A stretch of 64,000 nucleotides of DNA. Source: Streptomyces sp. NBC_00775 (GTDB lineage: Bacteria; Actinomycetota; Actinomycetes; Streptomycetales; Streptomycetaceae). Under the pieces are notes generated by a model. The model made no database searches, was not told the origin of the DNA, and saw only the letters and a program-made list of their open reading frames with translations. Positions 15,957 to 23,991 of this stretch are shown piece after piece. The first letter of the stretch is position 1, and every line of letters begins with the position of its first letter. The DNA lies in assembly GCF_036347135.1 (NCBI RefSeq), contig NZ_CP108938.1, positions 2,666,001 through 2,730,000 of the forward strand. The letters run 5' to 3'. Made by a program: the position numbers and the translations under genes.

Positions 15957-17105
15957 TCATCTCGGCAGGCCGAGGATGCGCTCGGCGATGATGTTGCGCT
16001 GGATCTCGGAGGTGCCGCCGGCGATGGTGCCGCCGAAACTGCGCGCGTACCGCTCGAACCAGCTGGCGGTGAACACCTCCAGGTTCATATGGGTGTACGG
16101 GCCTGTCCGCGCGGGATGCAGCAGGGCCTCGGGCCCGTGCGCCTCCAGCGCGTGCAGGTCGGCGGCCTGGCAGGCCTCGGAGCCGAACAGCTTGAGCACC
16201 GAGATCTCCACCGGGTTCCGGTCGGGGGCGAGCAGCCGGTAGCCGAGGAGCCGCAGGGCCTGGACGTCCATGAGCAGCGTCGCGTACCACTCCTCGTCGC
16301 AGGCCGCGTCCTGGATCAGGCCGTCCATGCGCTCGGCGTAGTGCAGCCACAGCAGGGTCCGTTCGTGCCCGAGCGAACCGTTCGCCACCCGCCAGCCCTC
16401 GTTGAGGGGGCCGACCAGGTTCTCCTTCGGCACCCGGACGTCGGTGAAGAACACCTCGTTGAAGTCGAGGTCGTCGGGCGCGGCGATCGACCCGAAGGGC
16501 CGCCTGACCAGCCCCTCGGAGTCGGTGGGGATCAACAGGACGCTGATCCCCTTGTGCTTGGGGGCTTCCGGATCGGTGCGGACGAACGTCAGCAGCACGT
16601 CCGCGTCGTGCGCGCCCGAGGTCCACACCTTCTGCCCGTTGACGACGAAGTGGTCGCCGTCCAGGACCGCGCGGGTGCGCAGCCCGGCCAGGTCGGACCC
16701 CGCTCCGGGCTCGCTCATCCCGAGCGAGGCGGTGATCTCCGCCCGCAGGATGGGCAGAGCCCACCTCGTCTTCTGTTCCTCGGTGCCGAAGCTCAGCAGC
16801 GAGGCGGCGATGATGTTGAGGCCCTGCGGGTTGAAGCTGTGGTAGATCCGCCGCCGGGACAACTCCTCCAAGTGGGCGACCACTTGGGGCAGGGTCGCGT
16901 TCCGCCCGCCGTACTCGGGCGGCTGGGCGGGCAGCAGCCAGCCCGCGTCGAAGAGCTTGCGCTGCCAGCGCCGGGCCCATTCCGGCACATGAGAACTCGA
17001 CTTCGGGCGGTCCGTGGCCTCTTCGGCTCCCGGCAGGTTGGCGTCGAGGAAGGCGTTGAACTCGGCGCGGAACGTCTCGATCTCGGGGTCGGGGGCGAGT
17101 CTCAT
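15957..17105 (-). CDS. acyl-CoA dehydrogenase (large partner of a pair)
   Basis: A 382-aa acyl-CoA dehydrogenase. It shows ITASLGMSEPGAGSDLAGL (FAD/substrate region), VNGQKVWTSGA and the C-terminal signature FGGTIAGGTSEIQRNIIAERILGLPR in part, typical of FadE proteins. It forms an adjacent pair with the shorter 290-aa ACAD, like the heteromeric FadE26-FadE27 or FadE28-FadE29 enzymes of steroid side-chain degradation. It should introduce an alpha,beta double bond. The ATG overlaps the end of the upstream gene. Confidence 0.9.
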   Translation of the reverse strand: MRLAPDPEIETFRAEFNAFLDANLPGAEEATDRPKSSSHVPEWARRWQRKLFDAGWLLPAQPPEYGGRNATLPQVVAHLEELSRRRIYHSFNPQGLNIIAASLLSFGTEEQKTRWALPILRAEITASLGMSEPGAGSDLAGLRTRAVLDGDHFVVNGQKVWTSGAHDADVLLTFVRTDPEAPKHKGISVLLIPTDSEGLVRRPFGSIAAPDDLDFNEVFFTDVRVPKENLVGPLNEGWRVANGSLGHERTLLWLHYAERMDGLIQDAACDEEWYATLLMDVQALRLLGYRLLAPDRNPVEISVLKLFGSEACQAADLHALEAHGPEALLHPARTGPYTHMNLEVFTASWFERYARSFGGTIAGGTSEIQRNIIAERILGLPR

Positions 17106-17974
17106 ACCAGCAGCGCCTTCCTGTGCTCGGACGCCGTACCGAGGAGCAGATCACCGGACTTGGCCCGTTTGAGATGGATCTGCAGTTCGTTCTCCCACGT
17201 GTAGCCCATGGCGCCGAACAGCTGGAATCCGTGCTGGAAGCACACCCGTTGACAGTCCCCGGCGGCGGCCTTGGCCATGGCGGCGGCCTTGCCGCGGCGC
17301 GGGTCGTCCTCGGCGATGGTCAGCGCGGAGAAGTAGGCGAGCACCTTGGCCCGTTCGATGGCGACGTACATGTCGGCGGCCTTGTGCTTGACCGCCTGGA
17401 AGGAGCCGATGGGCACGCCGAACTGGTGCCGCTGCTTCACATGCGCGACCACCAGGTCCAGGATGCGACGGCAGCTGCCGACCGTGGAGACGGCCAGTCC
17501 CATGAGGGCCAGGTCCGGTACGCCGGCGACCAGATCCGGTACGCCGGGGACCAGGCCCGGCGCGTCCACGTGGGCGACATGCAGGGTCGGGTCGAAGACG
17601 GAGAGCCGCTCGGCGGGAACGTCCTTCCCGTCCCGTACGACGACGCCCTCGGAGGTGAGAAGCGCGATCTCGTCCGCCCGGTCCGCGTCGAGCACGAACC
17701 GCCCCGCTCCGTCGAACACGCCCGTGCCGGAGCCCCGCGGCAGCCGTCCGGCCAGCGGCGCGAACCAGGTGGCGGTGGCGAGGAAGGGGGTCGGATCCGC
17801 GGCGTACCCCAGTTCCTCCAGGACGATGGCCAGCTCCACAGGGCCGGCCTCCAGCCATCCCAACTCCAGGTAGGTGGACCAGAGTTGCTTCTCGGGCAGC
17901 GACCGGGACTTGGCCACGGTCTCGCGGACCATTCTCTGGAGCAGCCGCTGGTCCTCGTCGAACTCAAACTCCAC
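17102..17974 (-). CDS. short acyl-CoA dehydrogenase-family subunit
   Basis: A 290-aa ACAD-fold protein, shorter than the usual 380 residues. The N domain (DEDQRLLQRMVRETVAKSR) and C domain (QRHQFGVPIGSFQAVKHKAADM, then FGAMGYTWENELQIHLKRAK) are present but the central beta domain is reduced. It is the usual form of the smaller partner in heteromeric actinobacterial ACADs. GTG at 17974 follows GGAGGT and overlaps the preceding gene by 11 bp. Together with the next gene it should form one alpha2beta2-type enzyme. Confidence 0.87.
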   Translation of the reverse strand: MEFEFDEDQRLLQRMVRETVAKSRSLPEKQLWSTYLELGWLEAGPVELAIVLEELGYAADPTPFLATATWFAPLAGRLPRGSGTGVFDGAGRFVLDADRADEIALLTSEGVVVRDGKDVPAERLSVFDPTLHVAHVDAPGLVPGVPDLVAGVPDLALMGLAVSTVGSCRRILDLVVAHVKQRHQFGVPIGSFQAVKHKAADMYVAIERAKVLAYFSALTIAEDDPRRGKAAAMAKAAAGDCQRVCFQHGFQLFGAMGYTWENELQIHLKRAKSGDLLLGTASEHRKALLV

Positions 17975-18905
17975 GGGTGACCTCCACAAGTACCTTGCCG
18001 AGGGCGCCGCGGCCGAGATCCAGGGCGGTCGCCACGTCGTCGAGCGCGTACACGGCATGGATACGGGGATGGATCGCCCCGTCGGCGAACAGCTGGTGCA
18101 GTTCGGCGCGGGCGGTCGCGAGCTTCTCCCGGTCGTGGCGGGCCCAGCCGCCGAAGTCGAAGCCGTGGATCGTGACGCCCTTGAGCATCGCCAGGTTGAG
18201 TGGGAGACGCGGGATCTCACCGCTCGCGAATCCCACGCTCACAAACCTGCCGCCCCAGCGCATGGCCCGCAGCGCCTGCTCGGAGTGCGGCCCGCCGACC
18301 GGGTCGATCACCACGTCGGCCCCGCCCAAGTCCCGTATCCCGCTCTTGAGTTCGTCGTACGGCAGCACATGGTGGGCGCCCTGTTTGGCGGCGACCGCCC
18401 GCTTCTCCTCGGTGGAGGCGACAGCGATCACCTCGGCTCCCAGCAGCGCGGCGAGTTCGACGGCGGCTAGGCCGACTCCGCCCGCCGCGCCGAGCACCGC
18501 CACCCGCTCACCGGGCCGCATGCCGGCGACCAGACGCAGCGCGTTGAACGCGGTGGCGTGCGAGACGCCGAAGGCCGCGGCGACGTCCGACGGGATCGCG
18601 TCGGGGACGCGGTGCAGGCTGCCCGCCGGGGCGGCGACGCGCTCGGCGAAGGCGCCGACGAAGACGGAGCCCATGACCCGCTCGCCCGCGCGGAACCCGT
18701 GGCCCGACTGCGCGACCACGCCCACGAATTCACTGCCCGGCGTGAAGGGCGGCTCCGCCCTGACCTGGTACGCCCCCCGGATCACCAGCACGTCGGCGAA
18801 GTTCACCGCCGCGAAGCGTATGTCGACGGTCACCTCGCCCCGCGGGTCGGGGATCTCCTCGACGGTCACCGGGCCGCCGAGGGTGTGGCAGCGGGCGGCC
18901 CTCAT
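17964..18905 (-). CDS. zinc-independent MDR / NADPH:quinone oxidoreductase-like protein
   Basis: A 313-aa medium-chain reductase. It has VNFADVLVIRGAYQ, TPGSEFVGVV and the nucleotide motif LGAAGGVGLAAVELA. There is no zinc-binding cysteine set, so it belongs to the quinone oxidoreductase/enoyl reductase branch. A double-bond reductase acting on an unsaturated CoA ester is plausible. It sits between the APH-type kinase and the ACAD pair, with overlaps on both sides. Confidence 0.88.
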   Translation of the reverse strand: MRAARCHTLGGPVTVEEIPDPRGEVTVDIRFAAVNFADVLVIRGAYQVRAEPPFTPGSEFVGVVAQSGHGFRAGERVMGSVFVGAFAERVAAPAGSLHRVPDAIPSDVAAAFGVSHATAFNALRLVAGMRPGERVAVLGAAGGVGLAAVELAALLGAEVIAVASTEEKRAVAAKQGAHHVLPYDELKSGIRDLGGADVVIDPVGGPHSEQALRAMRWGGRFVSVGFASGEIPRLPLNLAMLKGVTIHGFDFGGWARHDREKLATARAELHQLFADGAIHPRIHAVYALDDVATALDLGRGALGKVLVEVTRGV

Positions 18906-19915
18906 AGCCGGGTCGCCGCGGCCAGTTCGGCCGCCTGGGCCGCCATCGACAGGACCGCGTCCCCGTAGTAGGCCATCTTCGGGTTGCCGCCCTCGCCCTT
19001 CACATGGCGGGCGTAGCCGCCCTCCAGCACGATCGCCATCTTGTAGCGGGCAAGGATGATGTAGTAGTCGATCTCGCCGACGTCCTTGCCGCTGACCTTG
19101 GAGTAGTGCTCCAGGAGGTCGGCGCGGTCGGGCATGCCGGTGTAGTCGACGTACCCCTTCTGTGTCCGGTCCTCGTCGGCGTCCGGCCAGCCCATGAGCA
19201 CCCAGCCGAGGTCGAGCAGCGGGTCGCCGACGGTGGACATCTCGAAGTCGACCAGGGCCGCCAGCTCGGCCGGCACCTCGTGACGGAACATCACATTCGC
19301 GAACTGGTAGTCGCCGTGGATGATCCCGGGCTCCCAGTGACTGGGCCGGTGCCCGCGCAGCCAGGCGGCGGCCTCGTCCAGGCCCGGTATCTCGCGGAAC
19401 CGGAACTTCGCCAAGTGCGCCTGCCAGCGGTCCACTTGACGGTCGTGGAAGCCGTCCGGCCGGCCGAAGCCCTCAAGGCCCTGGGCCCGCCAGTCGACGT
19501 TGCCGAGCCGGGCGATGCCCTCCACCAGCGCGTAGGCGAGCGACGGCCGCAGCGACAGATCGCTCAGATACGGCTCGGGCCAGCCGTCGGTGTTCATCGG
19601 CGACCAGCCGTCGACATGGCCCATCAGGTAGAAGCAGGAGCCGATCACGTCGGTGTCGTCGCAGACGGCGACGGCCTCCGGGTGCGGTACGTCCGTGCCG
19701 TTCAGCGCCCTGAGCACGCGGTACTCGCGCAGCATGGTCTCGTTGCGCCCCGGCGGGACCTTCTGGGGCGGCTTGCGCAGCACCAGCCGGCGGTCGCCGC
19801 GCCGGATCGAGTAGATGTCGTTGGAGGTGCCCCCGGAGATGAGGGACGCCTCGACGGGTTCGCCCGGAGCGATGCCCTGGCCGTCCAGCCAGCGGGCGAG
19901 CGGCTCGATGTTCAC
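18902..19915 (-). CDS. APH-family phosphotransferase, ACAD10/11- and LvaA-like
   Basis: A 337-aa aminoglycoside-phosphotransferase-fold kinase. The catalytic loop is IIHGDYQFANVM (D202, N207) and the metal motif is LVDFEMSTVGDP (D223). It resembles the kinase domain of mammalian ACAD10/ACAD11 and bacterial LvaA, which phosphorylate 4-hydroxyacyl-CoA. The GTG overlaps the stop of the large ACAD gene (GTGA), matching the domain order of a split ACAD11. A role in 4-hydroxyacyl-CoA conversion is inference from that pairing. Confidence 0.85.
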   Translation of the reverse strand: MNIEPLARWLDGQGIAPGEPVEASLISGGTSNDIYSIRRGDRRLVLRKPPQKVPPGRNETMLREYRVLRALNGTDVPHPEAVAVCDDTDVIGSCFYLMGHVDGWSPMNTDGWPEPYLSDLSLRPSLAYALVEGIARLGNVDWRAQGLEGFGRPDGFHDRQVDRWQAHLAKFRFREIPGLDEAAAWLRGHRPSHWEPGIIHGDYQFANVMFRHEVPAELAALVDFEMSTVGDPLLDLGWVLMGWPDADEDRTQKGYVDYTGMPDRADLLEHYSKVSGKDVGEIDYYIILARYKMAIVLEGGYARHVKGEGGNPKMAYYGDAVLSMAAQAAELAAATRL

Positions 19916-21189
19916 AGGTCCTCCAGCTGCTTGCGGGCCCACTCCTTGCGAGAGGGCAGATGCTGGGTGGGCCAGAGCCCGGGCGCGGGCTCGTAGCCGC
20001 GCAGGAGGTCCCGGGCCACCGTGACCTTGTGGACCTCCGACGGTCCGTCGACGACCGACATGACGGCCGCGCCGGTCCACATGTCACCGAAGGGCATCTC
20101 GTTCGACACGCCCAGGGCGCCGTGCAGGTGCATGGAGCGGTAGGCGATGTCGTGCAGCACCTTCGGCGTCAGGAACTTGATGGCGGCGATGTCCTTCCGG
20201 ACCCGCTTGTAGTCCTGGTACTGGTCGATCTGCCAGGCGGTGTAGAGGACGAAGAGCCGGAACTGCGTCAACTCCGCGTAGGAGTCGGCGAGATCGGCCT
20301 GGACGAGCTGTTTGTCGGCGAGCCTGCCGCCCTGCGTCTCGCGGGAGAGCGCGCGCTCGGCCATCATGTCGAGCGCCCGCTGGGCCTGTCCGACCACACG
20401 CATGGCGTGGTGGACACGTCCGCCACCCAGCCGGGTCTGGGCGATGGCGAACGCCTGGCCCTCACCGCCGAGCAGCGCGTCACCGGGCACGCGGGCGCCG
20501 TCGTACTCGATCAGCGCGTGCATGCCGTCGTCCGGGCCCTCGCCCATCAGTCCGAGGTTCCGCTCCATACGGACCCCGGGGGTGTCGCTCGGCACCAGGA
20601 ACATCGACATGCCCTTGTACGGGCTGACGTCCGGGTTCGTCACCGCCATCACGATGACGAAGCGGGAGGTGCGCGCGTTGGAGGAGAAGAACTTGCGGCC
20701 CGTGATGACCCAGTCGTCGCCCTCGCGTACCGCGCGCGTCGTGAACAGCGTCGGGTCGGCGCCGGCCTGCGGCTCGGTCATGGAGAAGCAGGAGAAGCAC
20801 TCGCCTTCGAGCAGCGGCTGGAGATAGCGCTCCTTCTGCTCGTCCGTGCCGTAGCGGGCGATGATCTCGGCGTTGCCGGTGTCCGGGGCGGCCGTGCCGA
20901 AGATGACGGGGGCCCAACTCGACGCGCCGAGGATCTCGTTGATGAGCGCGAGCTTGAGCTGTCCGAAGCCGCGCCCGCCCAGTTCGGGGCCGAGATGCGG
21001 GGCCCACAGACCTTGGTCGCGCACCTGCTGTTTGAGCTTGCGGACGACGGGGCCGAGCTCGTCGTCGAGCGGCTGGAAGGCCCGGCCGGGGTAGAGCAGG
21101 TCGAGCGGTTCGATGCGTTCGGCGCGGAAGTGTCTGATCCACTCCAGCTTCTCCTCGAACTCCGGCTCCGTGCGAAAGTCCCATCCCAT
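19912..21189 (-). CDS. acyl-CoA dehydrogenase, ACAD10/11- and LvaC-like
   Basis: A 425-aa ACAD. Features include SMTEPQAGADPTLF, ITGRKFFSSNA, LGGGRVHHAMRVVGQAQRAL and DGPSEVHKVTVARDLL at the C terminus. This pattern fits the ACAD11/LvaC branch, which converts phosphorylated 4-hydroxyacyl-CoA. It is the first gene of the leftward operon and is coupled to the kinase gene. Only one base separates its ATG from the operator at 21191, leaving no room for a ribosome site, so the mRNA may be leaderless. Confidence 0.88.
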   Translation of the reverse strand: MGWDFRTEPEFEEKLEWIRHFRAERIEPLDLLYPGRAFQPLDDELGPVVRKLKQQVRDQGLWAPHLGPELGGRGFGQLKLALINEILGASSWAPVIFGTAAPDTGNAEIIARYGTDEQKERYLQPLLEGECFSCFSMTEPQAGADPTLFTTRAVREGDDWVITGRKFFSSNARTSRFVIVMAVTNPDVSPYKGMSMFLVPSDTPGVRMERNLGLMGEGPDDGMHALIEYDGARVPGDALLGGEGQAFAIAQTRLGGGRVHHAMRVVGQAQRALDMMAERALSRETQGGRLADKQLVQADLADSYAELTQFRLFVLYTAWQIDQYQDYKRVRKDIAAIKFLTPKVLHDIAYRSMHLHGALGVSNEMPFGDMWTGAAVMSVVDGPSEVHKVTVARDLLRGYEPAPGLWPTQHLPSRKEWARKQLEDL

Positions 21190-21190
21190 T

Positions 21191-21213
21191 GCGCGAGAAT
21201 AGCATTCTCACTC
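21191..21213. promoter_or_regulatory. operator between ACAD operon and tetR gene
   Basis: GAGAAT-AGC-ATTCTC core with flanks matching 8 of 10 bases on each side. It touches the ACAD start codon and includes TATTCT, a likely -10 on the minus strand six bases before the ATG. The divergent TetR gene begins about 90 bp away. Confidence 0.7.
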
Positions 21214-21301
21214 AGCGCAAGTAAGGGTCTCGTAACTTGCGGTGCGCGATTCGGTAGGGCGACCCGGCTGATTACCGTTGAAGTGGAGTATCGTTCTGCA
21301 A

Positions 21302-21982
21302 GTGACAGCAGTCCCCGAAGAGCCAGCGTGGCGCCAGCGCGCCGTCGAACGGTCCACCCGTGCCGCCAAGCTCCGCGCGGAGCAACGCGTGCAGCGCTTC
21401 CTGGACTCGGCGCAGGAGTTGATCGCCGAGAAGGGAACGACGGACTTCACCGTCCAGGAGGTCGTCGACCGTTCGAAGCAGTCGCTGCGCAGCTTCTACC
21501 AGCACTTCGACGGCAAGCACGAGCTGCTGCTGGCCCTGTTCGAGGACGCGCTCTCCACGTCGGCGGCCGAGATCCGCGAGGCCGCGTCCGGGATGAGCGA
21601 TCCACTGGAGTCCCTTCGGCTCGCCGTGGACATGCTGTACCGGCAGTCGCACCCGAGCCCCGGTGTGCAGCGCCCACTGTTCAGCGACTTCGCCCTCCAA
21701 CTGCTGGTCAAGCACCCGGCTCAGGTGGCGACCGCCCACATTCCGCTGCTCACGCTCTTCACGGAGCTGATCGAGCAGGCCGCCGAGGCCGGTGCCATCC
21801 CCGCCGGAAGGCCCCGCCGCCAGGCCTCGCTGGTCATGCAGACCATCATGTTCGCCGCCCAGGCCCACGGCGTCCCGGCCGACAGCCACTCCCATCCGGT
21901 CACCGCCGAGGAGATCTGGCAGTTCTGCCTCGGCGGCATCTCGGGCGTCCCGGCCACGGCGGGCAGGTCGGCCGCGGGCTAG
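21302..21982 (+). CDS. TetR-family transcriptional regulator, likely regulator of the island
   Basis: A 226-aa TetR protein. The N-terminal HTH reads AQELIAEKGTTDFTVQEVVD, then RSKQSLRSFYQHFDGKHELL. The C-terminal ligand domain is hydrophobic and helical, with no close match I can name. I chose GTG 21302; TTG 21278 in the same frame is possible. It is divergent from the ACAD operon with the shared operator between them, so it is the best candidate to bind all five sites, with a CoA ester or pathway acid as ligand. That is inference. Confidence 0.85.
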   Translation: MTAVPEEPAWRQRAVERSTRAAKLRAEQRVQRFLDSAQELIAEKGTTDFTVQEVVDRSKQSLRSFYQHFDGKHELLLALFEDALSTSAAEIREAASGMSDPLESLRLAVDMLYRQSHPSPGVQRPLFSDFALQLLVKHPAQVATAHIPLLTLFTELIEQAAEAGAIPAGRPRRQASLVMQTIMFAAQAHGVPADSHSHPVTAEEIWQFCLGGISGVPATAGRSAAG

Positions 21983-21983
21983 T

Positions 21984-22063
21984 CCAACTTCCGGACGGCG
22001 AGGCCGACTTCCGCACGGTCGGGCCGACTTCCGCACGGTTGGTCCAACTTCCGTACGCTGATG
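21984..22063. repeat. four tandem 20-bp repeats
   Basis: Four adjacent 20-bp units with the core CNACTTCCGNACGG start at 21984, 22004, 22024 and 22044. They fill the gap between the tetR stop and the operator at 22084. The copies differ at a few positions, so they are not a recent assembly artefact. Confidence 0.75.
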
Positions 22064-22083
22064 CGAAATTCGGCTTCTCCTTA

Positions 22084-22104
22084 AGCGAGAGTAAAATTCT
22101 CGCT
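22084..22104. promoter_or_regulatory. operator upstream of DapB-like dehydrogenase gene
   Basis: AGCGAGAGT-AAA-ATTCTCGCT, 9-bp arms with one mismatch around a 3-bp centre. TAAAAT inside it fits a -10 box. It lies 20 bp before the GTG at 22124. Confidence 0.7.
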
Positions 22105-22123
22105 CACGGGGCAGGATCCGAGG

Positions 22124-23173
22124 GTGACGCCAAGACCTTCCTACCGGGTCGTCCAATGGGCCAGCGGAAACATCGGCGCCCGCACCCTGCGCGCGGTCAT
22201 CGAGCACCCGCGGCTGACCTTGGCCGGTCTGTATGCGCATACGCCGGCCAAGGCGGGAAGCGACGCCGGAGAGCTGTGCGGGCTGGACGACGCGACGGGG
22301 ATCATCGCGACCCGGGACATCGACGAGATCACGGCTCTCGGCGCCGACTGCGTCCTCTACACGCCGCGCGCCTGCGACTTCGACGAGGTGTGCCGACTGC
22401 TGGCCTCGGGCGCGAACGTCGTGACCACCCGGGGTGAGTTCCACCGCGCGGACAGTCTCGACCCCGTGGTGCGCAAGCGGGTCGAGGCCGCGTGCGACCG
22501 CGGCGGGACCTCGATCCACAGCACCGGAAGCAGCCCCGGATTCATCACGGAGGCTCTGCCGCTGGTACTGACGTCGATCCAGCGGCGGCTCGACGGTCTG
22601 ACGATCGACGAGTTCGCCGATCTCTCCCGACGCGACTCACCCGGGCTGCTCTTCGAGGTGATGGGCTTCGGAAAGCCCCCTGCCGAGTTCGACGAACGCC
22701 GGTTGTCCGTGGTGCGCGACAGCTTCGGCCCGTCACTGCGTCTCGTCGCCGACACCCTCTCGCTGCGCCTCGACTCGGTGGAGGCGACCGGCGAGGTCGC
22801 GACCGCGCCCCGCCCCGTCCACATCGCCGCCGGCGTCCTGCCGGCCGGCACCGTGGCCGCACAGCGGATCACGGTGGCGGGCCTGCGCGACGGCCGCCCG
22901 GTGCTGCGCTTCCGCGCCCACTGGTACTGCACCACCGATCTCGGCCCCGCATGGGATCTCCGCCCCACCGGCTGGCACGTCACGGTGGACGGCGACGCTC
23001 CGCTCGACGTCGACATCCGCTTCCCGGTACCCCTGGACCGGATGGCGGCCACGTCGCCCTCGTACACGGCGAACCGCGCTGTCAACGCGGTGCCCTTCGT
23101 CTGCGCGGCGCCCCCTGGTATCCGTACGACGGCCGACCTGCCCCAGATCGTCGCCGCGCTCGGCCCCTCATAG
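22124..23173 (+). CDS. dihydrodipicolinate reductase-like NAD(P)-binding protein
   Basis: A 349-aa protein opening with a Rossmann motif, VVQWASGNIGARTL, as in the DapB N-terminal family that also includes 2,4-diaminopentanoate dehydrogenase. It contains GTSIHSTGSSPGFITEALP in a conserved position. Homologues are common in actinobacterial steroid and terpenoid catabolic regions but mostly uncharacterised. GTG at 22124 follows GATCCGAGG. It is the rightmost member of the putative regulon and is transcribed alone. Confidence 0.82.
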   Translation: MTPRPSYRVVQWASGNIGARTLRAVIEHPRLTLAGLYAHTPAKAGSDAGELCGLDDATGIIATRDIDEITALGADCVLYTPRACDFDEVCRLLASGANVVTTRGEFHRADSLDPVVRKRVEAACDRGGTSIHSTGSSPGFITEALPLVLTSIQRRLDGLTIDEFADLSRRDSPGLLFEVMGFGKPPAEFDERRLSVVRDSFGPSLRLVADTLSLRLDSVEATGEVATAPRPVHIAAGVLPAGTVAAQRITVAGLRDGRPVLRFRAHWYCTTDLGPAWDLRPTGWHVTVDGDAPLDVDIRFPVPLDRMAATSPSYTANRAVNAVPFVCAAPPGIRTTADLPQIVAALGPS

Positions 23174-23257
23174 CCACGCTCTAACGCTCGTAGCCGCGCT
23201 CGAACCCCCGTAGCCACGCCCGGCCCGACACAGCCACGCCCGGACCCTCGTCACCCG

Positions 23258-23366
23258 CCACCGGCCACCGGCCACCGGCCACCCAAGACTCCTACCCCCG
23301 CAGCACCCCGGCTTCCCACAGTCCGCGGGTTCCCCACAGTCCGCAGGTTCCCCACAGTCCGCAGGC
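23258..23366. repeat. two short tandem-repeat tracts in intergenic DNA
   Basis: CCACCGG is repeated about four times from 23258. From about 23312, an 18-bp unit (TCCCCACAGTCCGCAGGT) occurs three times. The 213-bp gap between convergent genes has no open frame I support. Earlier in the gap GTAGCCACGC/GTAGCCGCGC is also repeated. Confidence 0.7.
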
Positions 23367-23386
23367 TTTCGGAGAGACGCGTGCAC

Positions 23387-23896
23387 TCAGGTTCGCGACA
23401 CGTTCTCGGAGGTGATGTCCGCGTCCTCCGCGGAGTAGAAGTCGTCCACCATCCGGTGGAACAGGCGGGCCAGCTGCCGCAGCTCGTCCGAGTCCCAGTC
23501 CTTCAGGGCGACCTGCATACCCCGGACGCTCGCCTCGCGGACGCGGTCGATCGCCTCCCGGCCCCTCGGGGTGATCTCGATGCGCTGCGCGCGGCGGTCG
23601 TCCGGGTCCGGGACCCGGGTCACGTAACCGGCCTTCTGCAGTTGCTGCACCTGGCGGGTGACGTGGGACGCCTCCACGGCCAGCAGATTCGCCAGTTCGC
23701 CCAGCCGCATCGGCTCGGAATCGGCGATCTGCCGCAGCAGCGCCACGGCCGCGCGCTCCAGCGACACTCCGGCCAGGGCCATCAGGCGGTCGTGCTGCCG
23801 GACCCGGCTGGTCAGATAGGAGATGCGATTGAGCGCGCCCTCGATCTCCGTGATGTCGGCCGAGGCCGGGGCGTCTGTCGGCGGTGTGGTGGACAT
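23387..23896 (-). CDS. MarR-family transcriptional regulator
   Basis: A 169-aa winged-helix protein. The core is MRLGELANLLAVEASHVTRQ followed by VQQLQKAGYVTRVPDPDDRR, the recognition helix and wing. There are no cysteines, so it is not an OhrR-type thiol sensor. Three palindromes within 95 bp upstream (23917-23991) are likely its own operator. The target beyond itself is unclear; the SGNH hydrolase gene lies on the other side. Confidence 0.9.
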   Translation of the reverse strand: MSTTPPTDAPASADITEIEGALNRISYLTSRVRQHDRLMALAGVSLERAAVALLRQIADSEPMRLGELANLLAVEASHVTRQVQQLQKAGYVTRVPDPDDRRAQRIEITPRGREAIDRVREASVRGMQVALKDWDSDELRQLARLFHRMVDDFYSAEDADITSENVSRT

Positions 23897-23916
23897 GGGT
23901 CCATCCTAGCAGCTAA

Positions 23917-23991
23917 TTGCCTGACTCAAGTAAATTACTCATTAGTTTGCTTGACTCAAGTAACTCCGACATGTTTGCCTGAGTCAAGCAA
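23917..23991. promoter_or_regulatory. three tandem MarR-type operator palindromes
   Basis: TTGCCTGACTCAAGTAA (23917-23933), TTGCTTGACTCAAGTAA (23947-23963) and TTGCCTGAGTCAAGCAA (23975-23991) are copies of TTGCTTGA-C/G-TCAAGCAA at 30- and 28-bp spacing. The first starts 21 bp from the marR start codon. Even spacing near three helical turns suggests cooperative binding. Confidence 0.75.

Noticed and set aside
19960..22437. 825-codon open frame on the plus strand
   Set aside because: It runs across the ACAD, the promoter and the tetR gene in the wrong frames; no domain is recognisable and real genes explain the region.
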